64,000 nucleotides of DNA from Acanthosepion pharaonis (GCA_903632075.3 CAHIKZ030000247.1:195001-259000); one strand, 5' to 3'. Shown: positions 31,995 through 43,113, counted from the first letter of the stretch. The notes: a model not told the origin generated them from the sequence alone. Numbers and translations: made by a program.

Positions 31995-32118
31995 ACTATG
32001 TGTTCATATATCTATTTATCTATTTGTACATATAGATCAATATATATGTATATATATCACTATTTATGTATCACTATCTTTTCATATATATATATGTGTG
32101 TGTGTATGTATGTATATG

Positions 32119-32161
<43 letters not shown>

Positions 32162-32220
32162 CTTGCTATGATTAAGAAATTAGCAAAATGTTTAATTTAT
32201 GAAGATGTTCGTACTTGTTC

Positions 32221-32258
<38 letters not shown>

Positions 32259-32476
32259 ACTATGTGTTCATATATTTATTTATCTATTTGTACATATAGA
32301 TCAATATATATGTATATATATATATCACTATGTATCACTATCTTTTCATATATATATGTGTGTGTGTATGTATGTATACACACACACACATATATACATA
32401 TATATATAGAGAGAGAACTTACTATGATTAAATATTTAGCAAAATGTTTAATTTATAAAGATGTTCGTACTTGTTC

Positions 32477-32523
<47 letters not shown>
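31893..32523. repeat. (TATC)n higher-order repeat
   Basis: (TATC)n blocks alternate with a spacer carrying CACTATGTGTTCATATAT, GTACATATAGATCAATATAT, GTGTGTGTATGTATGTATA and GCAAAATGTTTAATTTATRA. About two and a half units are seen (31893-32230, 32225-32480, and a final array). Confidence 0.9.
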
Positions 32524-32524
<1 letters not shown>

Positions 32525-32529
32525 ACTGA

Positions 32530-33430
32530 AAATGTGCCTGAAGGTTAAGACTACAGATTAGTAGGAATTATGATTCACCTGTCACTATATGCAGACACAA
32601 AACTCATTCTATGCAATCTACTTTATATATTCACCAATCGAATGAAAGAAAAACATAATCTTTTCCTAAAGAGTCTAATTGCCAGAAGTACATTCATCTA
32701 GGCACCCAAACACACATATACACACGCAGACACACAGACGCAAACACACACACACATACGTTTTGCACTTTCGCCATAACATATCTGCGTTATGAATGCG
32801 AATAATTTTTGACTTTACCTCCGTACATCAACGAGATTGCATGCATTCATGTTCATACAAATGAAAGTTACCAACGACATATACAGACATCTATATATGA
32901 CGATGAATACACACATATACACTTTTCTCTCTCACTCACTCACTAACATACTCACACGCATGTGTCACTCACTCTCGCTATTTTCTCTCTCTCTCCCACT
33001 CTCTATATCGCCCTATTCTCTTTCATAGAGGTGGCCAATGTCACAGAAGTATGCAAAATATGCACAGAGTGCAGAACGGCGATGGAGAAGCACCTTTTTT
33101 TGCGGATGATGGGAAGTTGGATCGATCCTTACTGGATGCTTCACAGTTGTGGACGTTTATGAATTTAGGGCAGCCTTAATAAATCGAGTTTTACACGTGT
33201 GCGCGATACCCCCACCCCGCATCAACACGTACACGTATACATATATCCATCAGGTCACACGCACCTACCTGCACACGCATGCACTCTTGTGTGCGCTCTA
33301 GCAGATAGAAAAAAAATCTGTATAAAAAAAAAAAAATAATTTATATGAAGAATTGAAGGAAGACTTCTTTCTCATAACGATAACGCTAACTTAGTTTCAA
33401 CCATTCGGTATCCTCAGCAGGCGATATGGA
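32530..33430. other. Unassigned stretch with scattered (CA)n
   Basis: 32700-32760 and 33200-33300 are rich in CACA. Frame 33010-33162 follows a pyrimidine tract ending CTTTCATAG, which could imitate a 3' splice site. It encodes CKICTECRTAMEKHLFLRM, with no recognised family. Confidence 0.3.
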
Positions 33431-33431
33431 C

Positions 33432-33436
<5 letters not shown>

Positions 33437-33482
<46 letters not shown>
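33437..33482. repeat. (TA)n microsatellite
   Basis: About 45 bp of TA repeat on the left side of fold-back F1b. Confidence 0.95.
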
Positions 33483-33485
<3 letters not shown>

Positions 33486-33494
33486 TTATACGTG

Positions 33495-33700
33495 AAGACA
33501 TTTTTATTTTTAACGTTCTTTTTATAGATACAAGTATTTAAGTAAATGCTCTGTTTATAATAAACTATAATAATCTATGAAAATTTCTCGGACATTCAGG
33601 CCGGTAAATGTTATTTAATACTGTTTATTATAAACAGAGCATTTACTTAAATACTTGTATCTATAAAAAGAACGTTAAACATAAAAATGTCTTTAATAAA
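33495..33700. repeat. Fold-back repeat F1, copy b
   Basis: Arms 33495-33565 and 33622-33694 (about 70 bp) pair almost perfectly (TAACGTTCTTTTTATAGATA, CAAGTATTTAAGTAAATGCT, CTGTTTATAATAAAC). The loop keeps AAATTTCTCGGAC and ATTCAGGCCGGTAAATGTT, which match the inner right side of the longer copy d. (TA)n flanks both sides. Confidence 0.9.
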
Positions 33701-33721
33701 TAAATTGTTCGGTCTTTGTCC

Positions 33722-33724
<3 letters not shown>

Positions 33725-33782
<58 letters not shown>
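33725..33782. repeat. (TA)n microsatellite
   Basis: About 58 bp of TA repeat on the right side of fold-back F1b. Confidence 0.95.
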
Positions 33783-33785
<3 letters not shown>

Positions 33786-34062
33786 GTTGTTACATACGGG
33801 CAAACAAATAAACAGTACAAAGATACATAATTGTTTCGATGCCTAAAGGTAATCATCTCATCAGGTGGTGAACAAAAATGGTTATAAACGATTTTATTTT
33901 AAAATGTTACTTATGAAACATCAATTCTTTTTCCATTATTAATGTTTGTGCGTATGTAACAACTTATAATAAATAACTATTGGTCTACTCTTGGTATTGA
34001 GCGCACTTTTAAATTAATGTTTTGGACATTTCAAATTGTATCCTTTTCGTTCTCATTACATT

Positions 34063-34065
<3 letters not shown>

Positions 34066-34124
<59 letters not shown>
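34066..34124. repeat. (TA)n microsatellite
   Basis: About 58 bp of TA repeat. Confidence 0.95.
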
Positions 34125-34127
<3 letters not shown>

Positions 34128-34214
34128 ACAAGATTTATTTTAGCACATTTTCAAAACTTCATGTTTATTGTATGTCCAAATTAAGAAGAATTTTCTGAAG
34201 GTAGACAAGTACAT

Positions 34215-34426
34215 ACGCATAAACAATATGCAACACACACACACACATACACACATATACACAAACAAGCACACATACACATAGACACATATACATACAC
34301 AAGCGCAAACACACACTCACATACCCACATTCACACACACACACACATATATTTTATTTGAAACGTCATTATTAGAGATGAAGTAATAAAAGTATGGGAT
34401 TAAAATAATCATATAATTCGGTAGAA

Positions 34427-34457
<31 letters not shown>

Positions 34458-34560
34458 AATGTGGGTGTGTGAGTGGGTGTTTGAGCTTGTGTATGTAAAT
34501 GTGTCTATGTGTATGTGTGTTTGTTTGTGTATATGTGTCTATGTGTATTATGTGAGAAAT
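34215..34560. repeat. Complementary (CA)n-rich and (TG)n-rich blocks
   Basis: 34220-34350 is CA/CATA-rich and 34437-34550 is TG/TATG-rich. The second is close to the reverse complement of the first, for example TATGTGTGTTTGTTTGTGTA against TACACAAACAAGCACACATA. The pair forms an imperfect inverted repeat of about 115-bp arms. Confidence 0.65.
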
Positions 34561-34576
34561 ATTAGAAATATATATG

Positions 34577-34646
34577 TATTAAAGACATTTTTTTTTATGT
34601 TTAACGTTGTTATTTTATAGATAAACATAAAAAAATGTCTTTAATA
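34577..34646. repeat. Fold-back repeat F1, copy c (minimal)
   Basis: TATTAAAGACATT...ATGTTTAACG is followed after about 20 bp by AAACATAAAAAAATGTCTTT. Only the outer 25-30 bp of the arms are left. The shared flank AAATTGTCGGACCTTGTCC follows. Confidence 0.75.
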
Positions 34647-35001
34647 AATAAATTGTCGGACCTTGTCCATTTCTTAAAATATATATGTGCATGCTTGTGT
34701 GTATTTGTATGTATGTGTGAAATATTTGAAATATATGTGTGTGTGTGTGTGTAAGTGTGTGTATTTTTATGTGTGTGTATTGGTACCTCGTTACATTTGC
34801 AGACTAAGTCTGAAAAGACATTTCTTTTATCAAAGGTATGTCTATTTTAAACCTTACCTTCGTACTTGTCAATGCACTTCATTCATTAAGTGGATACTTG
34901 AGTGGATACTAAATATTATAAAATGAAAATATAAGGTCTAAATACAATTAATAACTGTTTCGGGTTATGTATTTATTGATTCGCCCTTATACATATCCAT
35001 A

Positions 35002-35044
<43 letters not shown>

Positions 35045-35116
35045 TTGGATTGATGTGAGTTTGTTCTTAGCTCTATCTATATTGAGCGCTTTCTAATAAG
35101 TACCGCATATAATATA

Positions 35117-35118
35117 TA

Positions 35119-35173
<55 letters not shown>
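35117..35173. repeat. (TA)n microsatellite
   Basis: About 57 bp of TA repeat on the left of fold-back F3. Confidence 0.95.
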
Positions 35174-35176
<3 letters not shown>

Positions 35177-35336
35177 TAATTGATTTAAAATATTTTTTTT
35201 TCGCTACACAGTTTCAACCATGTTTCAAAATAGAAGCTAAAAACCCTGAATTTAATTTTGAAACAGCTTCTATTTTTGAAACATGGTTGGAACTGTGTAG
35301 CGAAAAAAAAAACATATTTTAAATCAATTAATTTAT
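35171..35336. repeat. Fold-back repeat F3
   Basis: Arms of about 68 bp (35171-35238 and 35264-35336) with very few mismatches: ATAAATTAATTGATTTAAAA, TTTTTTCGCTACACAGTT, CAACCATGTTTCAAAA, TAGAAGCT. The loop is only about 25 bp. Half-sites of the same sequence are at 5300-5345 and 49865-49925. TTTACATTGAGCACT follows, a phrase shared by several fold-backs here. Confidence 0.9.
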
Positions 35337-35428
35337 AATATTAATGCTCTGTAAATTTACATTGAGCACTATTCTGTAAAAATATCTATAAGAACACCGG
35401 ATTTTATATCTTACTGTTCTTTTTTTTT

Positions 35429-35437
<9 letters not shown>

Positions 35438-35494
<57 letters not shown>

Positions 35495-35517
35495 TATACA
35501 CATTTTTCATACACACA

Positions 35518-35567
<50 letters not shown>

Positions 35568-35575
35568 TATATAGC
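35438..35575. repeat. Paired (TA)n microsatellites
   Basis: Two TA arrays (about 35438-35490 and 35521-35572) separated by about 30 bp. Confidence 0.9.
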
Positions 35576-35634
35576 ATAATATCTTACAATAATTGCACTT
35601 AATGCAAGGTGCAATTAATGTAAGATATAATGTA
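35576..35634. repeat. Fold-back repeat F4
   Basis: CATAATATCTTACA and AATTGCAC are inverted at GTGCAATT and TGTAAGATATAATG, giving arms of about 24 bp with a 10-bp loop. The TTTACTTTGAGCACT phrase follows. Confidence 0.8.
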
Positions 35635-35730
35635 CGTTTCTTAATACATCTCTGTTACTTTACTTTGAGCACTTTTTTTTACACTCTAGAGTATTTATAT
35701 GTATTTGTATACGATCGCTCGCTAGTTTAC

Positions 35731-35901
35731 ATAAAGGGTGTTTCATTAAGACGGATTATATATAAGGGTGTTTCATTAAGACGGATCAAAGTCAGCAGTA
35801 AATAAATCAGTATTATTGGTGAAAATTTATTTATTTCTCTATTGGATCATGTTATTTAAGTCATGGCAATTATGCGTGAAAAATAATATCGCCCAAATGT
35901 C
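35731..35901 (+). mobile_element. Truncated copy of the deleted IS630-type transposon
   Basis: AAGGGTGTTTCATTAAGACG occurs twice (35733 and 35764), then the first 140 bp of the 9.27-kb element follow (ATCAAAGTCAGCA, ATTGGATCATGTTATTTAAG). It breaks off at AATATCGCCCAAATGTC. There is no right end. Confidence 0.75.
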
Positions 35902-35978
35902 GTAAAAATACATAACCTACTCATTCTAGAAGTAAAATACTCGCATTCACGTCAGTATTGCTTACAGAGGGAAAGAAC

Positions 35979-35979
<1 letters not shown>

Positions 35980-36029
<50 letters not shown>
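35980..36029. repeat. (GA)n microsatellite
   Basis: About 50 bp of perfect GA repeat. Confidence 0.95.
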
Positions 36030-36031
<2 letters not shown>

Positions 36032-36059
36032 AGGCAAAAGGTAGAAATACTGGGAGAGT

Positions 36060-37005
36060 GGGAATCAAATGGGGCACAGAAAGAGACAGAGAGAACGCAC
36101 GTTTGCCCGCTTTAAGAAAGATTTATCTACATTGGCAATTTCTAACCAATCGTCTGTAAATAAATACGATTGCTCTGATGCAGAAAATTACAAACTGGAG
36201 TTGATAAACGCGTGCCTACCTTTTCCTTATAGTAGAATAAGTGAGCAATTTTTTTTTTTTTTTTTGCACATGCGCACGGCGTCCACTCCTCTCTTCATGA
36301 CGGTAATTGCCGATACGTCTATATACGCACACATTGAATTAACATTCCATTTATAGTTTCATTTGCAGATAAAATAAACATAATGCAAAAATGAACACGA
36401 CGAAGAAATATTTCAAGTTCGTTTACTTTAGAAAAGAAAAATTACAATTGCCATGTTTATACTTTGAGAGCTATTTGAAATATCGGTCTAGATTTTAATC
36501 ATTTATTTAGATTAATTTAGAGACTAGATCCTTGATATTTTTTTTTGTATTTTATTTATTTTAACTGTGTAGTTAAATGCGAACGATGTAAGTAAGACCC
36601 TTTCCTGGTGACGTGCACATATCCATATCCATATTATTATTATTATTATTATTATTAAAACGACTTTTTTAGCTCAAAAATGGAATAATTTTTAAACGAT
36701 TCTTTTTTTTAAAAAAAATCTTGGTAAAAATATTTTTTTACATCTGTTACAATACCCTATCCCACCCCACCATTATTTAATTTTATGAAATTTCAAATTC
36801 ATTTTTGCAGAGCTTAGTGTTTATATTAGTTATAAGGAAAAGTCCTTGGATATTTTAAATCATCAAATGTTTTTTTGTCACACAGGACCTCCATATTATG
36901 CATATATCCATATTATTATTAAAACGGCTTTTTTAGGTCAAAATTGTGATCATGACGGTTCCAGTGGCATGGAAGTTTATTGAGTGTATTGTTTAATTTG
37001 AAGTC
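36060..37005. other. Unassigned AT-rich stretch
   Basis: Frame 36069-36356 (95 residues) contains a Phe run from a T homopolymer and no recognised motif. CATATCCATATTATTATTA is repeated at 36620 and 36904. Confidence 0.35.
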
Positions 37006-37009
37006 CCTT

Positions 37010-37600
37010 TTATGCTAGTATATACATTTCTTTAAATTTTGGAATGTTTCGCCAATGTATTTTCGGAAGGCTACCGTTTTCATTTTATTTCATTGACGCC
37101 TACTTTCGATGCAAAGTTAACTGGTCGTTTTAAGGCAATTAAAATTTTAAAATGTTTATGCACCGTAAGAGAAAAGCAACAAATATGATAACGAAAGTAA
37201 ACAGATACGAAAATATATAAAAGCCCCTTTTATTCTCGCATATTCTTTTCTTTACATTTTGAAATGTTTTTGATGGTATTGTTTTCATTCTATTTGGTAG
37301 ACTCTTGCCTCTAATTTAATATTAACTTTATGCTTTACATTGATTACTTTTTAAGCAGCAAAATATTTGACAAGCCGTAGAAAACATATCGATTAATCAT
37401 TTTCTGTACGTATATGGATTTCTTTAAATTTTGGAATATTTCACCGATGTATTCTCGGGGGACATTGTTTACATTCTATGCTGCTTCCGATGTAAAATGA
37501 ACCATGTTTTGCAGTGATTAATGTTTTTAATTGTTTATGCTAGAGAAAAACAGCAGATTATATATCAGAAGTAAACCGATCTGAAAGTATATTGGTAGAT
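37010..37600. repeat. Diverged tandem repeat, unit about 190 bp, three units
   Basis: TTTCTTTAAATTTTGGAATR, then TTTCrCCrATGTATTyTCGG and GTTTATGC...AGAGAAAAnCAnCA occur at about 37025 and 37410, with a worn middle unit at about 37245. This looks like an old satellite-type tandem. Confidence 0.6.
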
Positions 37601-37689
37601 ATTAACGATATGTGAGACCACAATTAATGTAAAAACAGGAAAACTAGTTTTTTTTTTGTTTTTTTTAATCGGTACCATTCCACGCAAAA

Positions 37690-38262
37690 CAGTAAAGCCA
37701 CTAAGATACAAGAGGGTGTGGAAGAATTAAAAACAGAAACATTAATAACGAACGAGAAGAGAAAAGAGTAATCAGGAGGACAGTAGATAGCGATTGACAT
37801 TGTATTTAAATTTTTGCAGATTAAAGTTGACTAGAAAGCATGGAGTCAGAAGGGAGTTCTACAATCATGGCACTAAAGCTACTAAGATACAAGTGTTTAC
37901 AGGGTGTGGAATAATTAGGAACAGAAACATTAATAATGAGTGGGAAGAGAAAAGATTAATCAGGAGGAGAGTAGATAGCGATTGACATTGCAGTTAAACT
38001 TTTGCAGATAAAAGTTGACTGGAAAGCATGGAGTCAGAAGAGAGTTCTACAAACAAGATAGTAAAGCTACTAAGATACAAAGGTTTACAGGGTGTGGAAG
38101 AATTAGGAACAGAAACGTTAATAATGAGCGGGAAGAGAAAATAATAATCAGGAGGACAGTAGATAGCGATTGACATTGCATATAAATTTTTGCAGATTAA
38201 AGATGGCTGGAGAAGCATAGAACCAGAAGGGAGTTCCACACGCGTGAAGTGTGAGAAAAGAT
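37690..38262 (-). repeat. Tandem triplication of a jockey/CR1-like LINE C-terminus
   Basis: TAAAGCYACTAAGATACAAG recurs at about 37693, 37874 and 38062, each followed by AGAAACrTTAATAAyGA, GATAGCGATTGACATTG and GGAGTCAGAAGrGAGTTCTA. The unit is about 185 bp. On the minus strand it encodes the family's WNSLP...LQKFK tail in decayed form. Confidence 0.7.
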
Positions 38263-38480
38263 ACTGTTAGCATAGAACTTACGGCTACAACTGTAAATTG
38301 AGATTTTGATACCAGTCTCGTACTGCGCTTAAATTCCTACAGTCTAAATACCATAGCGGAAATTCATCCGAACAGTTGCCACGAAAGTATTTATAAATAA
38401 CTAAAAAAAAAAAACAGTAGTGGACCCAATGTTGTATCAAGTCCCACTCCAATTCAATGCTAGTGCTGAACAACTCATTT
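38263..38480 (-). pseudogene. Jockey/CR1-like LINE fragment upstream of the triplication
   Basis: The minus strand reads LVIYKYFRGNCSDEFPLW, then YLDCRNLSAVRDWYQNLN, matching the YRYFHG-CS-EL---VPPPR region that precedes the C-terminus. It is in the right order and orientation with the triplicated unit. Confidence 0.65.
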
Positions 38481-38904
38481 TATTAAAGTAGTGAATAGAA
38501 ATGATAGGATTTCTGACTTGTTTACACATTAAATATTTTAGTGTATGAAAGGATGTAGAAAGTTTCTTCTTCTGACAAAGAAGGAATGTTAAAAATCTGA
38601 TGTTTGGCAATTTGGTAAGATTTTTTCGGAAGTGGGTAAGGCCGAAAGCCTTTCCGCACAATATCATATAATTATTAGTTCCTATCAACTGAAAATAAAA
38701 TATGTGATTATTATGTTTTCAGATTTTGATTTAAACTTGGTTACCATTCTTTGGAAATTTTGTACATGTGAAAAGTTTAGAAAAATGGTAAGTGTAAAAT
38801 TGACCGTTTCCATACAAGAAATATGAGAAATTCATCGACCGAATAGTTAGTCAAAAGTCGGTTGAAAATCCTTTTCTTAAAACAGCTATAGTTATGAACT
38901 GTTA

Positions 38905-39560
38905 TAGATCGTTTACTATAATGAAAATCATCTCTAATATATTACTATATTAAAAAACAATTTCCAATGCTTTCCTTGCAATGCATTTCTATATTAAAAA
39001 TCATTTTCAATTCATTCCTATAGTAAAACATTTTTTCCTGTAATGAAAATCAGTTGCCATGCATTCTTATAGTAAACATCTTTTCATTTTCTATATTAAA
39101 AATCGTTTGCAATGAATTACTATAGCAAAAATAATTTTCAATGCATTTCTATAGTAAAAAAATCCAATGCAAATCTATTGTTAAAAAAAAATGCCAATGC
39201 ATTTCTGTAGTAAAAATCATTTCCAATGCATTTCCAGTAATCATTGGCAATACATTCCTATAGTAAAAATCATTGGCAATGCATTTCTATATTAAAAATA
39301 ATTTCCAATGCATTCCTAGAGTAAAAATCATTTCCAATTCATTCCTAAAGTAAACATCATTGGCAATGCATTCCTATAGTAAAAATCATTTGCAATGCAT
39401 TCCTATAGTAAAAATCATTTGCAATGCATTTCTATAGTAAAAATCATTTCCAATTCATTGCTATAGTAAAAATCATTTCCAATGCATTACTGTAGTAAAA
39501 ATCATTGTCAGTGCATTCCTATAGCAAAAATCCTTTCTAATGTAATTCTATAGTAAAACC
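38905..39560. repeat. 30-bp minisatellite
   Basis: About twenty units of TTCCTATAGTAAAAATCATT followed by TCCAATGCA. They diverge by a few bases each and are best preserved at 39240-39500. No coding frame survives. Confidence 0.9.
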
Positions 39561-39839
39561 TTTTATTAATTATTTTTGCTATTTATGTTGTCATGGTAAA
39601 ATTAGCCGTTTCTATAAAGGAAACATATTGCATCCATTGAATGAACAGTTAGTATTACAGCCGGTTGAAATTTATAAAATCCTTTTCCTAAAAGTTTTTC
39701 TAGATAATAAACTTCTCAAGACAATTGTTATCGCTGTTTCTAGTATCGCTTCCTAGCCTTTTGCTTATGGTCGTGTGGTAAGTAAATATCTTGATTTTAT
39801 TATTGTTTTTGCTTCCAGTAAAATGTGCAAGACATTTGT

Positions 39840-40050
39840 TGCATTCAAGATGTTTTTTTTTGTTATTCCGTACAGACCTTCAATTACATTATTTGCATGC
39901 GGACAACTGTCCTCATCTTTGTTGTTATCACATAGTTTCGGCCGTTTTGCTATCTGGCCTTTATCACAGCTGGGCAATGTGTACTTGGAGTCAGTGGAAA
40001 CGGCGAGCAATAACTGAGAAGTACTAAAAAAAGAAGAACTAGACATAGGA
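39840..40050 (+). repeat. Single-arm relative of fold-back K
   Basis: TTACATTATTTGCATGC, then TGTCCTCATCTTTGTTGTT and AGTTTCGGCCGTTTTGC align with the left arm of element K at 19.0 kb. No right arm follows. Confidence 0.6.
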
Positions 40051-40659
40051 AGTGGACTGAGAACAGTCTACCCCGTTGATTAAATAAAGGGTTCAGTTTG
40101 GACTTCTCTGTAGGTTTTTTCTTTTTACTAATGTTCACCCAATACAAAGCCCCAAGGCCACTCAAGGCAGAAGGTTAATGACTATCTATTTTAGCATTAG
40201 AAAGGGCAAGATAACTGGAAAGACAGACAGCTAATTCTAGACTTGACAAGGTTAAGATTTAATTAGCGAATATAATTTCAGAGATCAGGCGGAGACGTTT
40301 AGAGTTTAATTAGATTCTAGAAGAGACCGGAAACCCAACCCTAAACAGGAAACAAGGGATGCATTTCTTCTCCTGTTCAAAAGACCGAGGAAGAGTGTGA
40401 GCCGGGCGATAGGAACACCTATCTACTACTTTGATAAAGGGTGGAGGGCGCAACAGCCAAAATGTAGCGCCATTTTATACGGTCTGATGAAGGCTCATCT
40501 TCATTTCTGGCTTTAATTTTTGTTTTTAATTTCTTTATAACACCTGTGAATTGATGATTATGGAGAGGGTGGCTAAATAGAGTTTGTTTACTCTGACAAG
40601 CCGCTTTTGCCTTATTTTTATAATTGTTTATTTTATGTTATGACTATCCTATTAATTCT

Positions 40660-40936
40660 GCTTGGGCGTGCGGGTGGTGTAATAAATAATGGATCGGAAT
40701 TGTTAATCGGAGAGCCGAGTTTCAATTCCAGTTGGGTTCGTTATATTCACTTTCACGCAAATATCCTTGGGAAAGGTATGAATCCACCTCTTCTGCCCTA
40801 GCTATGGGTTAATTTAGTGAAACTTCTATCAACAAATAGCTGTTATCACCAAAAGCACTTATAATCTAGAAACGTTTTCTGGATTTAAATAACCTTCAAA
40901 AGGTTGATAAGCCGTGAAAAGTAAATCAATCAACCA
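40660..40936 (+). repeat. tRNA-derived SINE with long tail
   Basis: Head: GGGCGTGCGGGTGGTGTAAT (A-box-like) and CCGAGTTTCAATTCCAG (B box). Body: CTTGGGAAAGGTATGAATCC, CCCTAGCTATGGGTTAA. Distal part: CACTTATAATCTAGAAACGT, AAAAGGTTGATAAGCCGTGA, ending AATCAATCAACCA. The distal part is the same as in the 5S chimera 540 bp downstream and is absent from the 46.96-kb SINE type. Confidence 0.75.
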
Positions 40937-41476
40937 ATTCTGCTCCATCGCAAAAATAATACCCAGTAAATAATATTACCATATTTTTCAGTGCATAATA
41001 AAAGACACTTTGAAGGAAATATAAAAGACATTTTGAAGGAAATTTAAATTCAAAGGTGTGGATAGTATTATACACACGTATAAGTTTTCAGCTTTAAAAT
41101 AATCTTATTTGAAACAGCAAAATTGCAAATACACTCATAGATAATAAAAGACAAATTAGGAAGATAATGACACTTGTTTACAAAATATATTTGATATGTC
41201 GACCATATTTGTTTCTCTCTTCATTGTTACTGAAATGCATTATTTTTTATTTTCAAAATATAGAAATGTAATAAAGACACATAAAAGTTTTGAAACGGAA
41301 ATTAGAAGAAATTCGTAATGGCTAAACATCCGCTTTATTTACATTCTTTAATAACGTGAAAAATTAAATATTTTACTGAAATATATTGAGATTTTAATGG
41401 ATAATCTGGTACAATTTTTCAAAAAAGTATTTACATAGTGATAGCTATAGTGATGTAATTTATTCTCTGGTTTACA

Positions 41477-41755
41477 GCCATATCACGTTCAATGTTAAGC
41501 AACATTGGACCTGGTCAGTACCTAGATGGGTGACAGCTTGGGAATACCAATGGAATGGAATTGGAAATCGGTGAATTGAGAACGATATTAATCCACCTAT
41601 TCTTCCCCCCAGCTATGGGTTAAATAGTAGGACTTGTATAAGTAAATCATTATTATCTGCAAAAAACTTGCAATCTAGAAATATTTTATGGCTTTAAATA
41701 GCCTGCAAAAGGTTGATTATCCGTAAAAATACTATTTAATCAATCAACTTATTCC
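41477..41755 (+). repeat. 5S rRNA-derived head fused to SINE body (SINE3-like chimera)
   Basis: 41477-41548 closely matches metazoan 5S rRNA: GCCATATCACGTT, then GTTAAGCAACATTGGACCTG, GTCAGTACCTAGATGGGTGA and CTTGGGAATACC. These carry the A box, intermediate element and C box of the internal promoter. About 25 nt between the 5' piece and the A-box piece are missing. From about 41563 it continues as the SINE body and distal part seen at 40.66 kb (ATCGGTGAATTGAG, TTAATCCACC, CCAGCTATGGGTTAA, CTTGCAATCTAGAAATAT, AAAGGTTGATTATCCGT). 5S-headed SINEs are known as SINE3. This is not a working 5S gene. Confidence 0.8.
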
Positions 41756-41759
41756 TTGT

Positions 41760-43080
41760 AGCTTCAGGAACACGGGCCTGTATTATACACACTAAAATAC
41801 ATTAATCCTGATTGCTTGTTGCAAATTTCATCTTTGAATTAACCAGTCGATATATTCATGTGTTTGCAGGATGAGCCACGTTCCTCTTTATAGTCTTGTA
41901 AAAAATTTAAAAAAAAAGGATACAACTTTAAAAAATGAAATAAAAATAGAAAATTTTGTTGGCAGAATTGCAAAGATTTATTTGGAGGAAAATATCACAT
42001 AAGATAGATAACAAAAACAGAAAAATATATTTCTTTAATCGTATGAATTTTAAAAAGGCCATTTTAAAAAGTATATATAAATATATAAAAAAATATTAAA
42101 AAGAAAAAAAAAACGTTTTTTTTAATCCACAAATTTTAAGGTGAATAATTTTTTTTCTTATCATTACTCTTCTACCCTTTTGCTTTAGATTTTAAAAAAA
42201 TATAATTTATATGCTTTGAAAATGTCCATTTTTAAGGCTTTAATAAAATAGTGTACCACCCACAGATTATTTAACAAAACCGTCATTAACATTTTGATTG
42301 TGTTTCTTTAATCATATTTCTCTGCCTTTTATTATGTTCTACGGCCGTTAAGAAGAGGCTGCGTTTATATATATATAAAACATGAAGTAAATACTAGTCA
42401 AAAAATTTAATAAGGGTTGTCAGTTTGTAAATTCAAATCATATTACAAGCAACGCTGTGATTGTGAAACTACAAATCAATGACAGGTTGTTTCGTCGTTT
42501 TGGTCCAATCACAACGAAGAGAGTTCTACGAAGCAAGAGATAGGTGTAACCAGTGAATAAGAAAAATAAAATATTTGACTGTTTCATTCTAAACAAGAAG
42601 ATAAAACAAAACGAACTCAAAGACGAAACAGGATCGAGACATTACAGGTAAGAGAGAATTAACGTACTTGAACATGTTATTTTGTTTTGTTTCTACATGT
42701 TAAAAAATAGTTATCTTCCTATCACCACAGTTTATATTAAAATGGAGAACTAGAATTCATATTAGGGTGAGAATAGATGATGAAAAAAAAAAAAAGATTT
42801 TTTAAAATTTCGAGCTGTGCTATGTTTTTGCGAAAGATATATTTTTAAAGTTCGCCATTTTTCAATTACAATGAAGAAATCTGTCTTTTTTTCGTCCAAA
42901 GTCGATTATAAAATTTAAATTTTAACTTTATCTTTTGGTACCCTGGTAAATAGATATATATCCTCTTTCGTTTTTAATGTCATAAATTTTGATGTATTCA
43001 ATTATCCTTCTGTCTATGGATATATCTATGTTAGCCTTTTCATTATTTATGTTAGACTTTTCGTTATCTGTCTGTCCTTT
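41760..43080. other. Unassigned very AT-rich stretch
   Basis: Poly-A/poly-T rich, with small (TATA) runs near 42370. No frame over 60 residues with recognisable content. Confidence 0.4.
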
Positions 43081-43112
43081 TATCTATCTATCTTTGCAGT
43101 GATTAGGTATAA

Positions 43113-43113
<1 letters not shown>

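Noticed and set aside
33010..33162. Terminal exon after a pyrimidine tract and TTTCATAG
   Set aside because: The CKICTECRTAMEK peptide has no recognised family, and CT-rich tracts followed by AG are common by chance here.
36922..37005. Extra 190-bp unit before the 37.0-kb tandem repeat
   Set aside because: Only AT-rich similarity. The diagnostic CTTTAAATTTTGGAAT phrase is missing.
41477..41548. 5S rRNA gene
   Set aside because: About 25 nt of the 5' part are missing and the sequence runs on into a SINE body, so it is a 5S-derived repeat.
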